DNA from: CAYGAW01 sp964347945
GTDB lineage: Bacteria > Chloroflexota > Anaerolineae > UBA7937 > B3-Chlor
DNA length: 43,582 nt
Direction of reading: 5' to 3'
Assembly: GCA_964347945.1 (NCBI GenBank)
Contig: CAYGAW010000170.1
Coordinates: 1-43,582 of the forward strand
Shown here: one piece after another, positions 34,436-43,546 of the stretch
Numbering within the stretch: the stretch's first letter is position 1
Layout: each line of letters starts with the position of its first letter
Notes under the pieces: generated by a model
Database searches by the model: none
What the model was told of the DNA's origin: nothing
Seen by the model: the letters and a program-made list of their open reading frames with translations, nothing else
Position numbers and translations under genes: made by a program

Positions 34436-35623
34436 ATGGCCGATCTGAGTGTTGAGTTTGTGGGTCTCAAGTTGATCAACCCCTTCATGTTGGCCTCAGC
34501 CCCTTCCACAGCGACCGGAGAGATGATCCAACGGGCCTTTGAGGCCGGTTGGGCGGGAGCAGTGACCAAGAGCATCGCCCTCGAACCAGCGGTTGATGTC
34601 CAGCCTCGTCTGTCCCGTCTGGCTGTAGGCAACAGGATCGTCGGCCTGGAGAACATAGAACTGATCAGCCAGCGAAACCTGGACGATTGGGTCGAGGATT
34701 TCGCCGAGATCAAGCGCCGCTATCCCGATCACATCCTGTTCGCCAGCCTGACGGCCGGTGTCATAAGGGAGGAGTGGCATTCCTTGGTAGAGCGGGTTCA
34801 GGAAGCGGGTGTAGATGGCCTGCAACTCGACTTCGGCTGTCCACACGGCATGCCGGGCAAGGGCATGGGGTCCATCCAGGGGCAAGACCCCGGCATCGCT
34901 GGGCAGATCACCCGCTGGGTTAAGGAGGTGTCCAGGGTGCCGGTGATGGTGAAGCTCACCCCAAACGTCACGGACATCGCACAGATAGGCCGGGCCTGCG
35001 AGGAGGCTGGAGCCGATGCCGTCGCGGCCATAGACACGGTTAGCGTTCTCATGGGCGTGGATCTCGACCGCCTGGAACCTCTGCCCTCGGTGGGGGGAAG
35101 TTCGGCCCTGGGGGGCTACTCAGGGGCGGGGATCAAGCCCATCGGTCTGCGCTGCATTGCTCAGCTGGCAAAAGGGACTGGCCTGCCGCTTTCGGGCATC
35201 GGCGGTATTTCCAGCTGGCAGGATGCGGCGGAGTATCTTCTGGTTGGCGCCTCCACTATCCAGCTATGTACGGCCGTCATGCTCAGGGGCTATGGGATAG
35301 TGGAGAAGATGAAAAAGGGACTTGGCGCGTACATGGAAGAGAAGGGCTTCGCGGCTCTGTCTGAGATGAGGGGACAGATCTTACCGAAGATCACTGCGCA
35401 CGAGGAGTTGAACTTTGCTTACAAGGTTGTAGCCACCATCGAGCAGGCCCTTTGCACCAGGTGCGGGCTGTGCCATACCGCGTGCAAGGACGGGGGCTGG
35501 CAGGCTATCGAGATGGAGAGCCGGGAGGTGTACCCCCGGGTGTTGGCGGACAAGTGCGACGGCTGCTCCCTTTGCGCGCACGTGTGCCCGGTGGAGAGGT
35601 GCATCACCATGATGCCTCTCTAG
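34436..35623 (+). CDS. preA: PreA-type flavin/iron-sulfur dehydrogenase, copy 2 (altered substrate site)
   Basis: 395 aa, aligning without gaps to the copy at 28125 (about 79% identical over the first 100 residues by hand count). FMN barrel and ferredoxin domain (CTRCGLCHTAC, CDGCSLCAHVCP) are intact, and Asn73, Glu75 and Cys135 are kept. But the two other pyrimidine-binding asparagines are aspartates: Asp132 (QLDFGCPHG) and Asp200 (AIDTVS). It should therefore still be a redox-active flavoprotein but may use another substrate, perhaps a related cyclic amide, amidine or charged ring. ATG 34436 has a strong ribosome site (AAGGAGGTGAAGG). Separated from the preceding gene by 254 bases, so it may have its own promoter. 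Confidence 0.88.
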   Translation: MADLSVEFVGLKLINPFMLASAPSTATGEMIQRAFEAGWAGAVTKSIALEPAVDVQPRLSRLAVGNRIVGLENIELISQRNLDDWVEDFAEIKRRYPDHILFASLTAGVIREEWHSLVERVQEAGVDGLQLDFGCPHGMPGKGMGSIQGQDPGIAGQITRWVKEVSRVPVMVKLTPNVTDIAQIGRACEEAGADAVAAIDTVSVLMGVDLDRLEPLPSVGGSSALGGYSGAGIKPIGLRCIAQLAKGTGLPLSGIGGISSWQDAAEYLLVGASTIQLCTAVMLRGYGIVEKMKKGLGAYMEEKGFAALSEMRGQILPKITAHEELNFAYKVVATIEQALCTRCGLCHTACKDGGWQAIEMESREVYPRVLADKCDGCSLCAHVCPVERCITMMPL

Positions 35624-35687
35624 AAGCCACACCTTCGGGTGCGCCAGAGAGGGCACCGCTGGGAACCGTAGGTCCGACGGCTGGCTC

Positions 35688-36599
35688 CTACTTGAGTTTC
35701 TCTTGGAACACCCACCAGGCTTCGTAGATGACCTTGAGCGCGGCAAAGGATGTGATGTCCGAGTGATCCAGAGGTGGGGCCACTTCGACGACATCTAAGG
35801 CCTGTACAGGCAGCCTCTGAACGACCGTCCGCACTAATTCGAGTAGATCGCGTGTGCTAAGCCCGCCCCCTTCCGGTGTGCCGGTGCCAGGGGCATAGGC
35901 TGGATCCAGGCCATCGATATCCAGCGTGAGATACACAGCAGGAAGGTCCTGCAATCTCCCCGCCACCTCTTGCGCCACCGCTTCTATCCCCCGCTGGTGA
36001 CACTGGCGGGCCGTGTAGTACGGAATCTCTGGATGGGCCTTCAGGAAATCCCACTCCTCCTGGCAGACGGAACGCAACCCGACGAAGACCAGGTGCTGAG
36101 GGTCCAAGCCGGGCAGTTCGAGCGCGCGACGTTCTGTGCACGCGTGTGACCATCGGTGTCCTTCATAGGTGTCAAAGACGTCCGGGTGGGAGTCGAAGTG
36201 CACGACACCGAAATGCCCGTCTACGCGGCGGCTGAAGGCCTGCATCAAGGGAATGGTGACCGAGTGGTCACCGCCGAGGAACAGGGCCAGCGGGTGATGG
36301 AAGACATCCGCTGCGCGCCGTTGTACATCCTGGAAGTAGCGAGACCACTCGAGATCCTCAGGTACATCACCATAGTCTCGCACGCGAAGGGTCAGAGGTT
36401 GCCCCTCCTCCGCGCAAGGCGCCAGGTGAGGGGTCAGCTCCCGAAGCTTGGCCGGGCCGAAGGCCGTGCCGCGCCGATAGCTTACCGCTCCGTCGAAGGG
36501 GACTCCCAGAATACCCACTTCGGCAGCTGCGTCGTCACTGATCAAGCCGCTCCACAGATCCCGATGGGGCGGAGCAGCCGAACTAGCCGCAGTCATCAT
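35688..36599 (-). CDS. speB: Ureohydrolase (agmatinase/arginase family)
   Basis: 303 aa manganese enzyme that removes urea from a guanidino compound. All six metal ligands are present: His112 (GGDHSV), Asp136, His138 and Asp140 (HFDSHPDVFD), Asp227 and Asp229 (TLDIDGLDPAYAPG). GVPFDGAVSYRRGTAFGPAK and TPEGGGLSTRDLLELVR are typical of agmatinases, guanidinobutyrases and related enzymes; the exact guanidine cannot be told. ATG 36599 (or 36596) follows GGAGGG. Last gene of the minus-strand cluster beginning with MttB, 60 bases after the saccharopine-dehydrogenase-like gene, and converging with preA copy 2. Confidence 0.88.
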   Translation of the reverse strand: MMTAASSAAPPHRDLWSGLISDDAAAEVGILGVPFDGAVSYRRGTAFGPAKLRELTPHLAPCAEEGQPLTLRVRDYGDVPEDLEWSRYFQDVQRRAADVFHHPLALFLGGDHSVTIPLMQAFSRRVDGHFGVVHFDSHPDVFDTYEGHRWSHACTERRALELPGLDPQHLVFVGLRSVCQEEWDFLKAHPEIPYYTARQCHQRGIEAVAQEVAGRLQDLPAVYLTLDIDGLDPAYAPGTGTPEGGGLSTRDLLELVRTVVQRLPVQALDVVEVAPPLDHSDITSFAALKVIYEAWWVFQEKLK

Positions 36600-36658
36600 C
36601 GATCACCCTCCGCGTAGCACTACCCGGCCTACTATGGATCAGCTGAGGCCACCGCGCG

Positions 36659-37795
36659 CTACTTCTCCACCTTCTCGTGAATCTCGAGGTCCCGTTTGCG
36701 CAACTCCGCAAAGAAGATGCCGGGATCCAGGGCCGTCTCCGGCGGCACCACACCTTTCACCTTGACGTCGCCTCGTGCCATCATCTGTGCGCCGATGCTC
36801 AATGGTATGGCGATGTTCTTGTAGTAGGCCGCAGGCCCACCCCACTCCTCCTGAGGTGGGTGCCGATTCCAGAGCGATACTTTGACTTCGCGGCCCTCCC
36901 TCTTGCCGAAGACATGCACCACGAGACCATAGGCCCACAGCGGATTCTCTCTGCTCTCTGGCAACTGGATGAGGAGTTCCATCATCATATCAAGCGGAGT
37001 CGTCTCCACACCCTTGACGGTGATAGGCTCCTCCCCGTAGAGGCCCGAGTCCAACATGGCCTTCATCAGCCGCATGATGTGGGGCGGGAAGCAGCCGTGA
37101 ACCGAGACGGCCTTCGCCCTCAGAGTCTTCGGCATGGTCCGCGTCTCCGGATGTGGGATGTAGCACACCTCCTGCTCGCCGATGGGGCCAGGAAAGTCCA
37201 CCGTCTTGAGACCCTCGAACGGCCCGACCCAATGGAACTCCCCATCTTTGTAGTACAGACGTGACTCCTCCTCTGGGTGGAATTCCCACATGGTGGTGAT
37301 GAGCAAACCGGGCGCAGGCGCAAGGCAGCGAAAGGCAGCAAAGTTGATCTGGATCTCGTCCACCTCGTCCAATCGGTCAGCGCCGCGCCGGGCCATGACA
37401 TTGGTGATGCCTGGGGTGGCGCCTACGCCTGGAATGAAGACAAGACCCTTCTCCTTCGCAGCAGCATCGTAGTCCCACTGATCCTCTTCTGTGGAGACAT
37501 CAAGTCCGTTGACGCCGGCCTCGATGCAAGCCCTGGTGACCGCCATGTCATACTTCCAGGGCAAGCCGTTTAGGATCACATCGAATTCTCTGAAGCTTCG
37601 GACAAGTTCATCATAGTCCTCCGCGTTCACCTTCAGCACCTTGACTCGCGGATCACCAATGTCAGCAGCCAGCTTCTCTGCCGCTTCAAGGTTGTAGTCG
37701 CCAATCACAATCTCGTCGAAATCTGAGAACTCCGCGAGATCACGCGTGGCATGTTGGCAGACGGCGCCAGCGCCGCCCAGGGATAGGACTTTCAT
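36659..37795 (-). CDS. Saccharopine-dehydrogenase-like NAD(P)-dependent oxidoreductase
   Basis: 378 aa. N-terminal Rossmann domain (KVLSLGGAGAVCQHATRDL, acidic Asp in VIGDYN near residue 53) and the family segments DVILNGLPWKYDMAVTRACI, GVNGLDVSTEE and PGVGATPGITNVMARRGAD. These match saccharopine dehydrogenase/carboxynorspermidine-synthase-related proteins, which reduce or oxidise a secondary amine joining an amino acid and an oxo acid or aldehyde. The substrate is unknown; the aminomutase-like and ureohydrolase neighbours suggest amino-acid or polyamine chemistry. Strong ribosome site AAGGAGG before ATG 37795; 27 bases after the transporter gene. Confidence 0.85.
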   Translation of the reverse strand: MKVLSLGGAGAVCQHATRDLAEFSDFDEIVIGDYNLEAAEKLAADIGDPRVKVLKVNAEDYDELVRSFREFDVILNGLPWKYDMAVTRACIEAGVNGLDVSTEEDQWDYDAAAKEKGLVFIPGVGATPGITNVMARRGADRLDEVDEIQINFAAFRCLAPAPGLLITTMWEFHPEEESRLYYKDGEFHWVGPFEGLKTVDFPGPIGEQEVCYIPHPETRTMPKTLRAKAVSVHGCFPPHIMRLMKAMLDSGLYGEEPITVKGVETTPLDMMMELLIQLPESRENPLWAYGLVVHVFGKREGREVKVSLWNRHPPQEEWGGPAAYYKNIAIPLSIGAQMMARGDVKVKGVVPPETALDPGIFFAELRKRDLEIHEKVEK

Positions 37796-37822
37796 GGTTC
37801 CTCCTTAAATGATATTTGATGA

Positions 37823-39067
37823 CTAGTCCGAGACGGTACCTCCCGCGCGCGGCCAAGGGTGGCTCGGCGGTCTGGCTAGTGCGGTCACCACGATGGCACC
37901 GGTGGATATGGTCAAGCCTATGATGAAGAGAGCCTGGATAGGCCCAAGAACGGTGACCAACCACCCACCCAGGAGCGTCATGCAGACCTCGGCCAAGGAG
38001 ACAACCGCGTGGGCGAAGCTGTACACTCGGCCCCGCACCTTGTCGGGTGTCAGCTGTGCCCACAAGGCCTCATCCATCAGCCAATTGGCTGCCCAACCCA
38101 AGCCACTGACAAACCAAAGGCCCAGCAGGAGAAGCAACCCTGGTTGTACAAGCAAGGACATATAGACCAACCCAGCCAGCATCACGCCTCCCACTAGCAG
38201 ACGCTGGCGGGATAACAGCCTCGAGTAGCGCCCTAAGACATAGACCCCGAGGCCTATGCTCATAGCGTCAACCCCTCGCAATAGACCATACTCCCGTCCG
38301 CCAAGACCCAGAGTGTCGGTCACATAGACGACGGCGGCCACAGCGGGGGCCGCCCATCCCAGGGAAGAGATGCAGTTCAGCAGCACCAGATAGCGCAGCA
38401 CGGAGCTCCCTAGGAGCGATCGAATTCCTTCCACCATCTCTTCTCTGACCGCGTGGAGCCTCAGTGGCTCTCGGATCTCCGCCCTCGGACCAGGTGCTGC
38501 CGCTGCCCTCATAGAGAGTGAGGCCGCTCCCACGAAGCAGCCCGCAGCCAGAAAGAAGACCGGTTTTGAGCCCGCGAGGCTGGCTAGCCAACCTCCCGCG
38601 ATAGGACCGAGGACGTTGGCGGCGTTGTAGGAGACGATGTCCAGCGAGGACCCACGCACGAACAGCTCTTGCCCTGTGACTGATGGCAGTGCCACGGCCC
38701 ACACAAGGCTGGCCACGGGAGCCAACAGACTGGTGAGAAAGATAAGCACATACACCTGTGCCAGGCTCGTGGTGAAGGGCAGCAAACCCACAATGACAGC
38801 CTGACCTGAGAAGGCGGCCACCAACATCCGCTTGCGCTCCAGGTGGTCGGCGAGCACCCCCGCCAGCGGCCCGATCACCACCAAGGGCAGCAGCTCCAAG
38901 GCGACCGCAAAGGAGACCTGTTGCGCGGATCCGGTCAACTCGTACACGTACAGAGCCACCACCACATAGATGATGGATTGGCCCAAGTGGGATAGAGTCT
39001 GTCCCAGCCACAGGGCGCGAAAGCTGCGATTGGCCAAGACTTCGCGGTAGGAATCGCCTCGAAGCAA
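37823..39067 (-). CDS. Major facilitator superfamily transporter
   Basis: 414 aa with about 12 membrane helices. The loop between helices 2 and 3 reads GPLAGVLADHLERKR, an MFS signature, and SFRALWLGQTLSHLGQSI starts helix 1 as in the enterobactin-exporter/MFS_3 group (EntS-like), many of which are exporters. The frame has no ATG at the expected place; TTG 39067 with GGGAAGG seven bases upstream is the best start. It lies within the minus-strand catabolic cluster, so import of substrate or export of an end product are both possible. Confidence 0.85.
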   Translation of the reverse strand: MLRGDSYREVLANRSFRALWLGQTLSHLGQSIIYVVVALYVYELTGSAQQVSFAVALELLPLVVIGPLAGVLADHLERKRMLVAAFSGQAVIVGLLPFTTSLAQVYVLIFLTSLLAPVASLVWAVALPSVTGQELFVRGSSLDIVSYNAANVLGPIAGGWLASLAGSKPVFFLAAGCFVGAASLSMRAAAAPGPRAEIREPLRLHAVREEMVEGIRSLLGSSVLRYLVLLNCISSLGWAAPAVAAVVYVTDTLGLGGREYGLLRGVDAMSIGLGVYVLGRYSRLLSRQRLLVGGVMLAGLVYMSLLVQPGLLLLLGLWFVSGLGWAANWLMDEALWAQLTPDKVRGRVYSFAHAVVSLAEVCMTLLGGWLVTVLGPIQALFIIGLTISTGAIVVTALARPPSHPWPRAGGTVSD

Positions 39068-39162
39068 GTTGCCTTCCCATCCGTTTGGTTGTCCCTGCCC
39101 ATGCCTGCACGGTGTACGACATCAGCAGAGCAGCTAGTCCTGCAACTCGCGACACGACCGTG

Positions 39163-40476
39163 TTAGCTGCCCTTAGCAGCCTTCACGGCATCCTCAAAGT
39201 AGCTCAACGTGTCCTCGACATCGCCCTCGGAGAGGGCTGCACAGAGGAACCACGGTTCACGCCCGTCAGGATCGGGCATGGCGCCCCTATGAACCAGGGC
39301 CATCATAATACTCTCATATAAGTCGTTGTCCGACTTTGCCCAGGAGCGATAATCTGTGGGCTCCTCCTCGCCGAAAACTATGCCGAACATGGCCGGAACC
39401 CCAAGCACGTGATGAGGCACGCCAGAGTCAGTCAGGATTCCACTGATACCGGCCGTCAGGGCTTTGCCGCGCGCTTCGATTACCTTGAGCACTTCCCCCT
39501 GGGCGATGATCTCCAGGGTGGCATCGGCTGCCGCGGTCCCGACCACATTTCCGCAATACGTGCCACCTTGGGCCGTTCGGCCCGGCCCGACGCTGTCCAT
39601 GACCTCCTTCTTGCCTGCTATGGCCGCGACGGGGAAGCCGTTGCCCATGGCCTTGGCATAGGTTACCAGATCGGCCAACACCCCGAAGAGCTCTTGGGCG
39701 CCTCCGGGGGCAATGCGGAATCCGGTCTTGACCTCGTCGGAGATCATGACAATGCCATATTCGTTACACAGTTTCCGGATATGCTCAAGCCAGCCGGGCT
39801 GGGGCATGATGCCCCCCATGTTGCCCATGATGGGCTCGACTATGATCCCAGCCACGTCACCCCACGCTTGCTTGACAGTCCGTTCCAGCACGTCGAAATC
39901 GTTATAGGGCAACGGGATCACTAAGCTATGAACGGCCTCAGGTATGCCGGAACTAGTCGCCGCGGGAATAGGACTACGACGGTGTCCCATGGCTGAGACC
40001 GGCGACGAAGCGGTAGAGAACAGCATGTAGTCATGCATGCCATGGTACTGGCCTTCGAACTTGATGATCTTCTCACGGCCGGTGTGGGAGCGCGCGATGC
40101 GCAGGGCATGCATCGTTGCCTCTGTGCCAGAGTTGGCGAAGCGTACCTGTTCTATGCCAGGACACATCTCCACCAGTCTCTCCGCAACCTTCACCTCTAG
40201 TTCGTGCGTGAAGGCGAATATCGTGCCCGTCTTGATGGCCTCCGAGACACGCCCTACGACCTCCGGGTGTCCATGCCCCAGTATGACCGGGCCGAAGCCC
40301 AGGCGATAGTCTATGTAGCGATTGCCATCAAAGTCCCAGACGTACGCTCCCTCGGCGCGAGCTATGCCGATGTCTTCCCCTTCGCCCCACCACCGGAAAT
40401 TCGATGATACGCCGAAGGGTATCACTCGGCGGGCGCGTTCAAAGAACGCATCGGTCTTCTTCGTGATGTGAGTCAT
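39163..40476 (-). CDS. Glutamate-1-semialdehyde-aminomutase-like PLP enzyme (class III aminotransferase)
   Basis: 437 aa. Fold-type I PLP protein with FANSGTEATMHALRIAR, EGQYHGMHDYML, Asp247 (MISDEVKTGFR) and Schiff-base Lys275 (VTYAKAMGNGFPVAA). The overall pattern is closest to glutamate-1-semialdehyde 2,1-aminomutase, but this does not look like the tetrapyrrole enzyme: no heme genes are near, and the C-terminal part (AMPDPDGREPWFLCAALSEG) is typical of the catabolic or natural-product branch. It could move or exchange an amino group on the substrate of this cluster. ATG 40476 follows GGGAGG by 6-7 bases; an earlier in-frame ATG (40500) has no ribosome site. Confidence 0.88.
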   Translation of the reverse strand: MTHITKKTDAFFERARRVIPFGVSSNFRWWGEGEDIGIARAEGAYVWDFDGNRYIDYRLGFGPVILGHGHPEVVGRVSEAIKTGTIFAFTHELEVKVAERLVEMCPGIEQVRFANSGTEATMHALRIARSHTGREKIIKFEGQYHGMHDYMLFSTASSPVSAMGHRRSPIPAATSSGIPEAVHSLVIPLPYNDFDVLERTVKQAWGDVAGIIVEPIMGNMGGIMPQPGWLEHIRKLCNEYGIVMISDEVKTGFRIAPGGAQELFGVLADLVTYAKAMGNGFPVAAIAGKKEVMDSVGPGRTAQGGTYCGNVVGTAAADATLEIIAQGEVLKVIEARGKALTAGISGILTDSGVPHHVLGVPAMFGIVFGEEEPTDYRSWAKSDNDLYESIMMALVHRGAMPDPDGREPWFLCAALSEGDVEDTLSYFEDAVKAAKGS

Positions 40477-40551
40477 TATCAACCTCCCTGTCTTGGACAT
40501 TCACCCACTCACGGGCCTGTTTCAATCAGAGCCATTCACATTCGGGCTCGC

Positions 40552-42099
40552 TCAGCTCGGTGGATACACAACGTCTCCCCCGATCACCGTCATTGCCACT
40601 GCAATGCCTCTAATGCGACTCCGATCTACCTCAAAAGGATCCTCGTCTAGTACAACGAAATCGCCCAGCTTCCCCACCTCGAGCGAACCCCTGTCCGTCT
40701 CTTGAAAAGCGATGCGAGCGCCATTGATGGTGTAGAGTTCCAATGCCTCGTGGACACTCACCCGCTCAGCAGGATTGGAATGGTTAACGGCCGCGTGTAC
40801 GCCGATCAACGGTCCAAACGGTGTCACAGTGCTGTCGGAGCCGCCGGCGATGAGCAGACCTGATCGCAGCAAAGTACGCACAGGGTCAGCGTGCAACGCA
40901 CGCTCCTCACCCAGAGTAGGGTAGTACTCAGCGTGCGGCCAGTAGTGGTTGAACGGTGGCTGGATAGCCAGAGCCACGCCCATCCGCACAGCACGCTGAA
41001 TCTGATCCTCACGGATGACCTCACAGTGCTCGATGCGGTGGCGATGGTCACGTCTGGGGTGAGCGGCGAGCGCCGCTTCGTAGGCGTCGAGTGCCTGTTC
41101 CACTGCCGCGTCGCCAACGGCGTGCATAGCCACCTGTAGCCCCTGCTCATGAGCCTTGAGCACGAAGGCGTCGATCTCCTCCTGAGAGTAGTACAGTGTC
41201 CCATAGCACTCAGGGGCGTCGGCATATGGCTCAGAAAGGGCCGCCGTGTGTGGCCCTACGTCACCGTCCAACAGGATGCAGCCGCCGATGCGCGGCAGAC
41301 CCAATCTGAGTACTTTCTCCACATCCATGGTCTGGTAGTAGAACACAAAGCGCAGTGGCAGGCCAGGCGCGGCGGCCAGGAACTCCTCTGCCGCATCGTC
41401 ATCGCCAGTGGATCCTCCCTCCAGAGCATGAATAGTTGTGATTCCGACGGAGTGAGCCTTCTGGATGGTGCGAGGGAGCATTTGGGCGGCCTTTTGGTGC
41501 GCTCCGAAGGATTCACTGAACCTTTCCCACGCCAGATTGTTGGCCTCGTCAGCCAGGAGACCGTTTGGCAGTCCGCTCGCATCACGCATCACCCCCGGCG
41601 TATCATCGGGCAGCGCCAGAAGATCGAGGCCCAGACTGTTGACAGCGGAGGTATGACCCGTGACGCCCATAAGGAACACCAGATGGTCCGGCGCAGCGGC
41701 GTCCAGAGCCTGGATGATGGGACTGAACCGGTCAGTCTCCAGGGCGTACTCGGTGAAACCCATGCCAAAGATCAGGTCCCCGATCGGAGCATCTGCGACT
41801 GCTGCCTGAACAATGGCTTGAAGGGCAACGTGGTCGTCGGCGCCGCTCACATCTAGCGATGCTAGACTCAGCGAGGTCCACAGAAAGTGAGCGTGCGTGT
41901 CGATGAAACCAGGCATCACGGTCTTGCCCGCCACGTCGAGCACGCGCATGTCCTTGGCGTGAACTGCAACGTCCTTCCACTTGCCGACAGCGACGATGCG
42001 TCCCCCATGCACAACCAGCGCCTCCGCTCGGGGCTGCCGCGGGTTCATAGTGATGATATTGGCGTTTCGAATTGTCAGGTCACACTCCAACACAGTCAC
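40552..42099 (-). CDS. Amidohydrolase, YtcJ-like (amidohydrolase family 3)
   Basis: About 515 aa metal-dependent hydrolase. N-terminal beta-sandwich part (LTIRNANIITMNPRQPRAEA), then GKTVMPGFIDTHAHF (HxH metal ligands), HALEGGS, a long middle part, QVAMHAVGDAAVEQALDAYE, HRIEHCEV, and GSDSTVTPFGPL (Asp ligand). This layout is that of YtcJ-type and related amidohydrolases of mostly unknown substrate, which cleave C-N bonds in amides or cyclic amides. The start is taken at GTG 42099 (or 42093), 8 bases after the mttB-like stop; a longer frame overlaps that gene. Tight spacing implies co-transcription with the methyltransferase. Confidence 0.86.
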   Translation of the reverse strand: MTVLECDLTIRNANIITMNPRQPRAEALVVHGGRIVAVGKWKDVAVHAKDMRVLDVAGKTVMPGFIDTHAHFLWTSLSLASLDVSGADDHVALQAIVQAAVADAPIGDLIFGMGFTEYALETDRFSPIIQALDAAAPDHLVFLMGVTGHTSAVNSLGLDLLALPDDTPGVMRDASGLPNGLLADEANNLAWERFSESFGAHQKAAQMLPRTIQKAHSVGITTIHALEGGSTGDDDAAEEFLAAAPGLPLRFVFYYQTMDVEKVLRLGLPRIGGCILLDGDVGPHTAALSEPYADAPECYGTLYYSQEEIDAFVLKAHEQGLQVAMHAVGDAAVEQALDAYEAALAAHPRRDHRHRIEHCEVIREDQIQRAVRMGVALAIQPPFNHYWPHAEYYPTLGEERALHADPVRTLLRSGLLIAGGSDSTVTPFGPLIGVHAAVNHSNPAERVSVHEALELYTINGARIAFQETDRGSLEVGKLGDFVVLDEDPFEVDRSRIRGIAVAMTVIGGDVVYPPS

Positions 42100-42106
42100 T
42101 TCGCCT

Positions 42107-43546
42107 CTACGCTTCACAGCTCTCTCGAGCACGCTTCTCGATGCGGTCCAGTTCCCTTTCGACATCAGCGTCGAGCGGCAACGGTTCGTGAGTCGCCAGA
42201 ATGTGATTCACCTTGTCCCGTGCTTCTTCAATCAGTGTCGGCCCACCGGCGGCATCCCAACGCTCGAAAGTGTCGTGGACGCCGAGTTGGCTGATGTACC
42301 ACTCGCCCTCGCGGACGCCCCTCACCGTCGAGCGTTCCCCGAGGAAGTTGCCGCCAGGTCTAACGGCACTGATAGCGTCCTCAAGCCAACTACGTGCGTC
42401 AGTGCCGATTCCCTCGTGCGCCCGCTTGCACATGCGGAAGACCTCAACGTCAATCAAGAGTTGTTCCAGACTCAGGATCATGGATCCTCCCAGCAAACCA
42501 GGTCCCACGAGAATGTCTGGCCACGAGAGCATCGGTAGCAGGCCGTTCAGCGCTCGCTCGTAGCCCGCTTGGATGCTGGGGACGTGGTGGTCAGTGCCCA
42601 TGCCCGAAGCCTCCACCGGCAAGCTGTAGTAGCGACCCATCTCGGTAGCCGCTGCGCTCAGCAATCCCCCCTCAATGGCCCCTGCGGCGTATTGCCCCGA
42701 GCGAGGGTCCATTACTGAGAGAGCCGGAGCGTATATGAAAGGCGTGCCCGGCGAAGCTGCCTGGACAAGGCACAAGGTGGCCAGTACTTCGCAGTTGCCA
42801 AGCACGAGAGTAGAGATCAGGCTGGCGGGCGCTGTGGTACCCATGAGAGGCATGGGCATGACGGCCACGGGGATGTCCCAGCCCGACACTGCCAAGTATG
42901 CATCGGTGGGCGGTCCCTCAATGACCAGCGGCGACTGAGGGCACAGCAGAAAAGACAGCGGATGCTCCTGACGGATAGTGTGTCTGTCCCCGAAGACTAC
43001 CTGGAGCACCTCGAGGAGCCATGGCGCATGCTCAGGCTCGAGAATCGGATCCTGCACGTGCTTGGAGAAGCTGCGAAAGAGTGCCCGCCAGTAGTTGACC
43101 ATGTCTGCCGGTGTGTCGTCACCGTCGCCGCGATCGATCATAGACCAGTAAACGCCGATCTCATCCAAGGCGTCAATCAAACGGGTGGCATTTCGCCAAT
43201 CCGCCACCGTACCCGGTCGACGGGCACATTTCTGCGAATCCAGGACGTAGACAGCCTCCCCATCCGCGAGGAGCGTGCAATCCCCTCCATTCATGTGCAA
43301 GTCCCAACCGGGCCTGCGTGCTCCCAGGGTGAACTGCTTAGGCGCCAAACGCAGCGCCTCCTCCACCAGTGGCCGAGGAAAGCGCACTGTATTCGTGTTC
43401 GGGTCTACATCCGCCCCAGAGTCCCTGAGGATGTCACGCCCCCGAGAAGTGTCAACCCGTACGCCGGTGCTGGCCAGGGTGCTCAGTGTACGTTCGTGTA
43501 CCTGCGCGCGCTCATCCTCAGAAAGCACCTGTAGCAAGGTTCTCAT
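42107..43546 (-). CDS. MttB-family corrinoid methyltransferase without pyrrolysine
   Basis: 479 aa. Similar throughout to the trimethylamine methyltransferase (MttB/COG5598) superfamily: LSTLASTGVRVDTSRGRDIL, FTLGARRPGWDLHMNGG, DGEAVYVLD, VMPMPLMGTTAPASLISTLV, then FIYAPALSVMDPRSGQYAAG and the C-terminal GGNFLGERSTVRGVREGEWY. No in-frame TAG interrupts the region where true MttB uses pyrrolysine, so it belongs to the non-Pyl group (glycine betaine, proline betaine, carnitine-type demethylases). A corrinoid partner protein is not in this window; it may lie beyond the right edge, which begins 36 bases upstream of the ATG. First visible gene of the six-gene minus-strand cluster. Confidence 0.9.
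   Translation of the reverse strand: MRTLLQVLSEDERAQVHERTLSTLASTGVRVDTSRGRDILRDSGADVDPNTNTVRFPRPLVEEALRLAPKQFTLGARRPGWDLHMNGGDCTLLADGEAVYVLDSQKCARRPGTVADWRNATRLIDALDEIGVYWSMIDRGDGDDTPADMVNYWRALFRSFSKHVQDPILEPEHAPWLLEVLQVVFGDRHTIRQEHPLSFLLCPQSPLVIEGPPTDAYLAVSGWDIPVAVMPMPLMGTTAPASLISTLVLGNCEVLATLCLVQAASPGTPFIYAPALSVMDPRSGQYAAGAIEGGLLSAAATEMGRYYSLPVEASGMGTDHHVPSIQAGYERALNGLLPMLSWPDILVGPGLLGGSMILSLEQLLIDVEVFRMCKRAHEGIGTDARSWLEDAISAVRPGGNFLGERSTVRGVREGEWYISQLGVHDTFERWDAAGGPTLIEEARDKVNHILATHEPLPLDADVERELDRIEKRARESCEA

Noticed and set aside
39163..40476. Heme-pathway glutamate-1-semialdehyde aminomutase (hemL)
   Set aside because: No tetrapyrrole genes nearby and the C-terminal part differs; context is catabolic.
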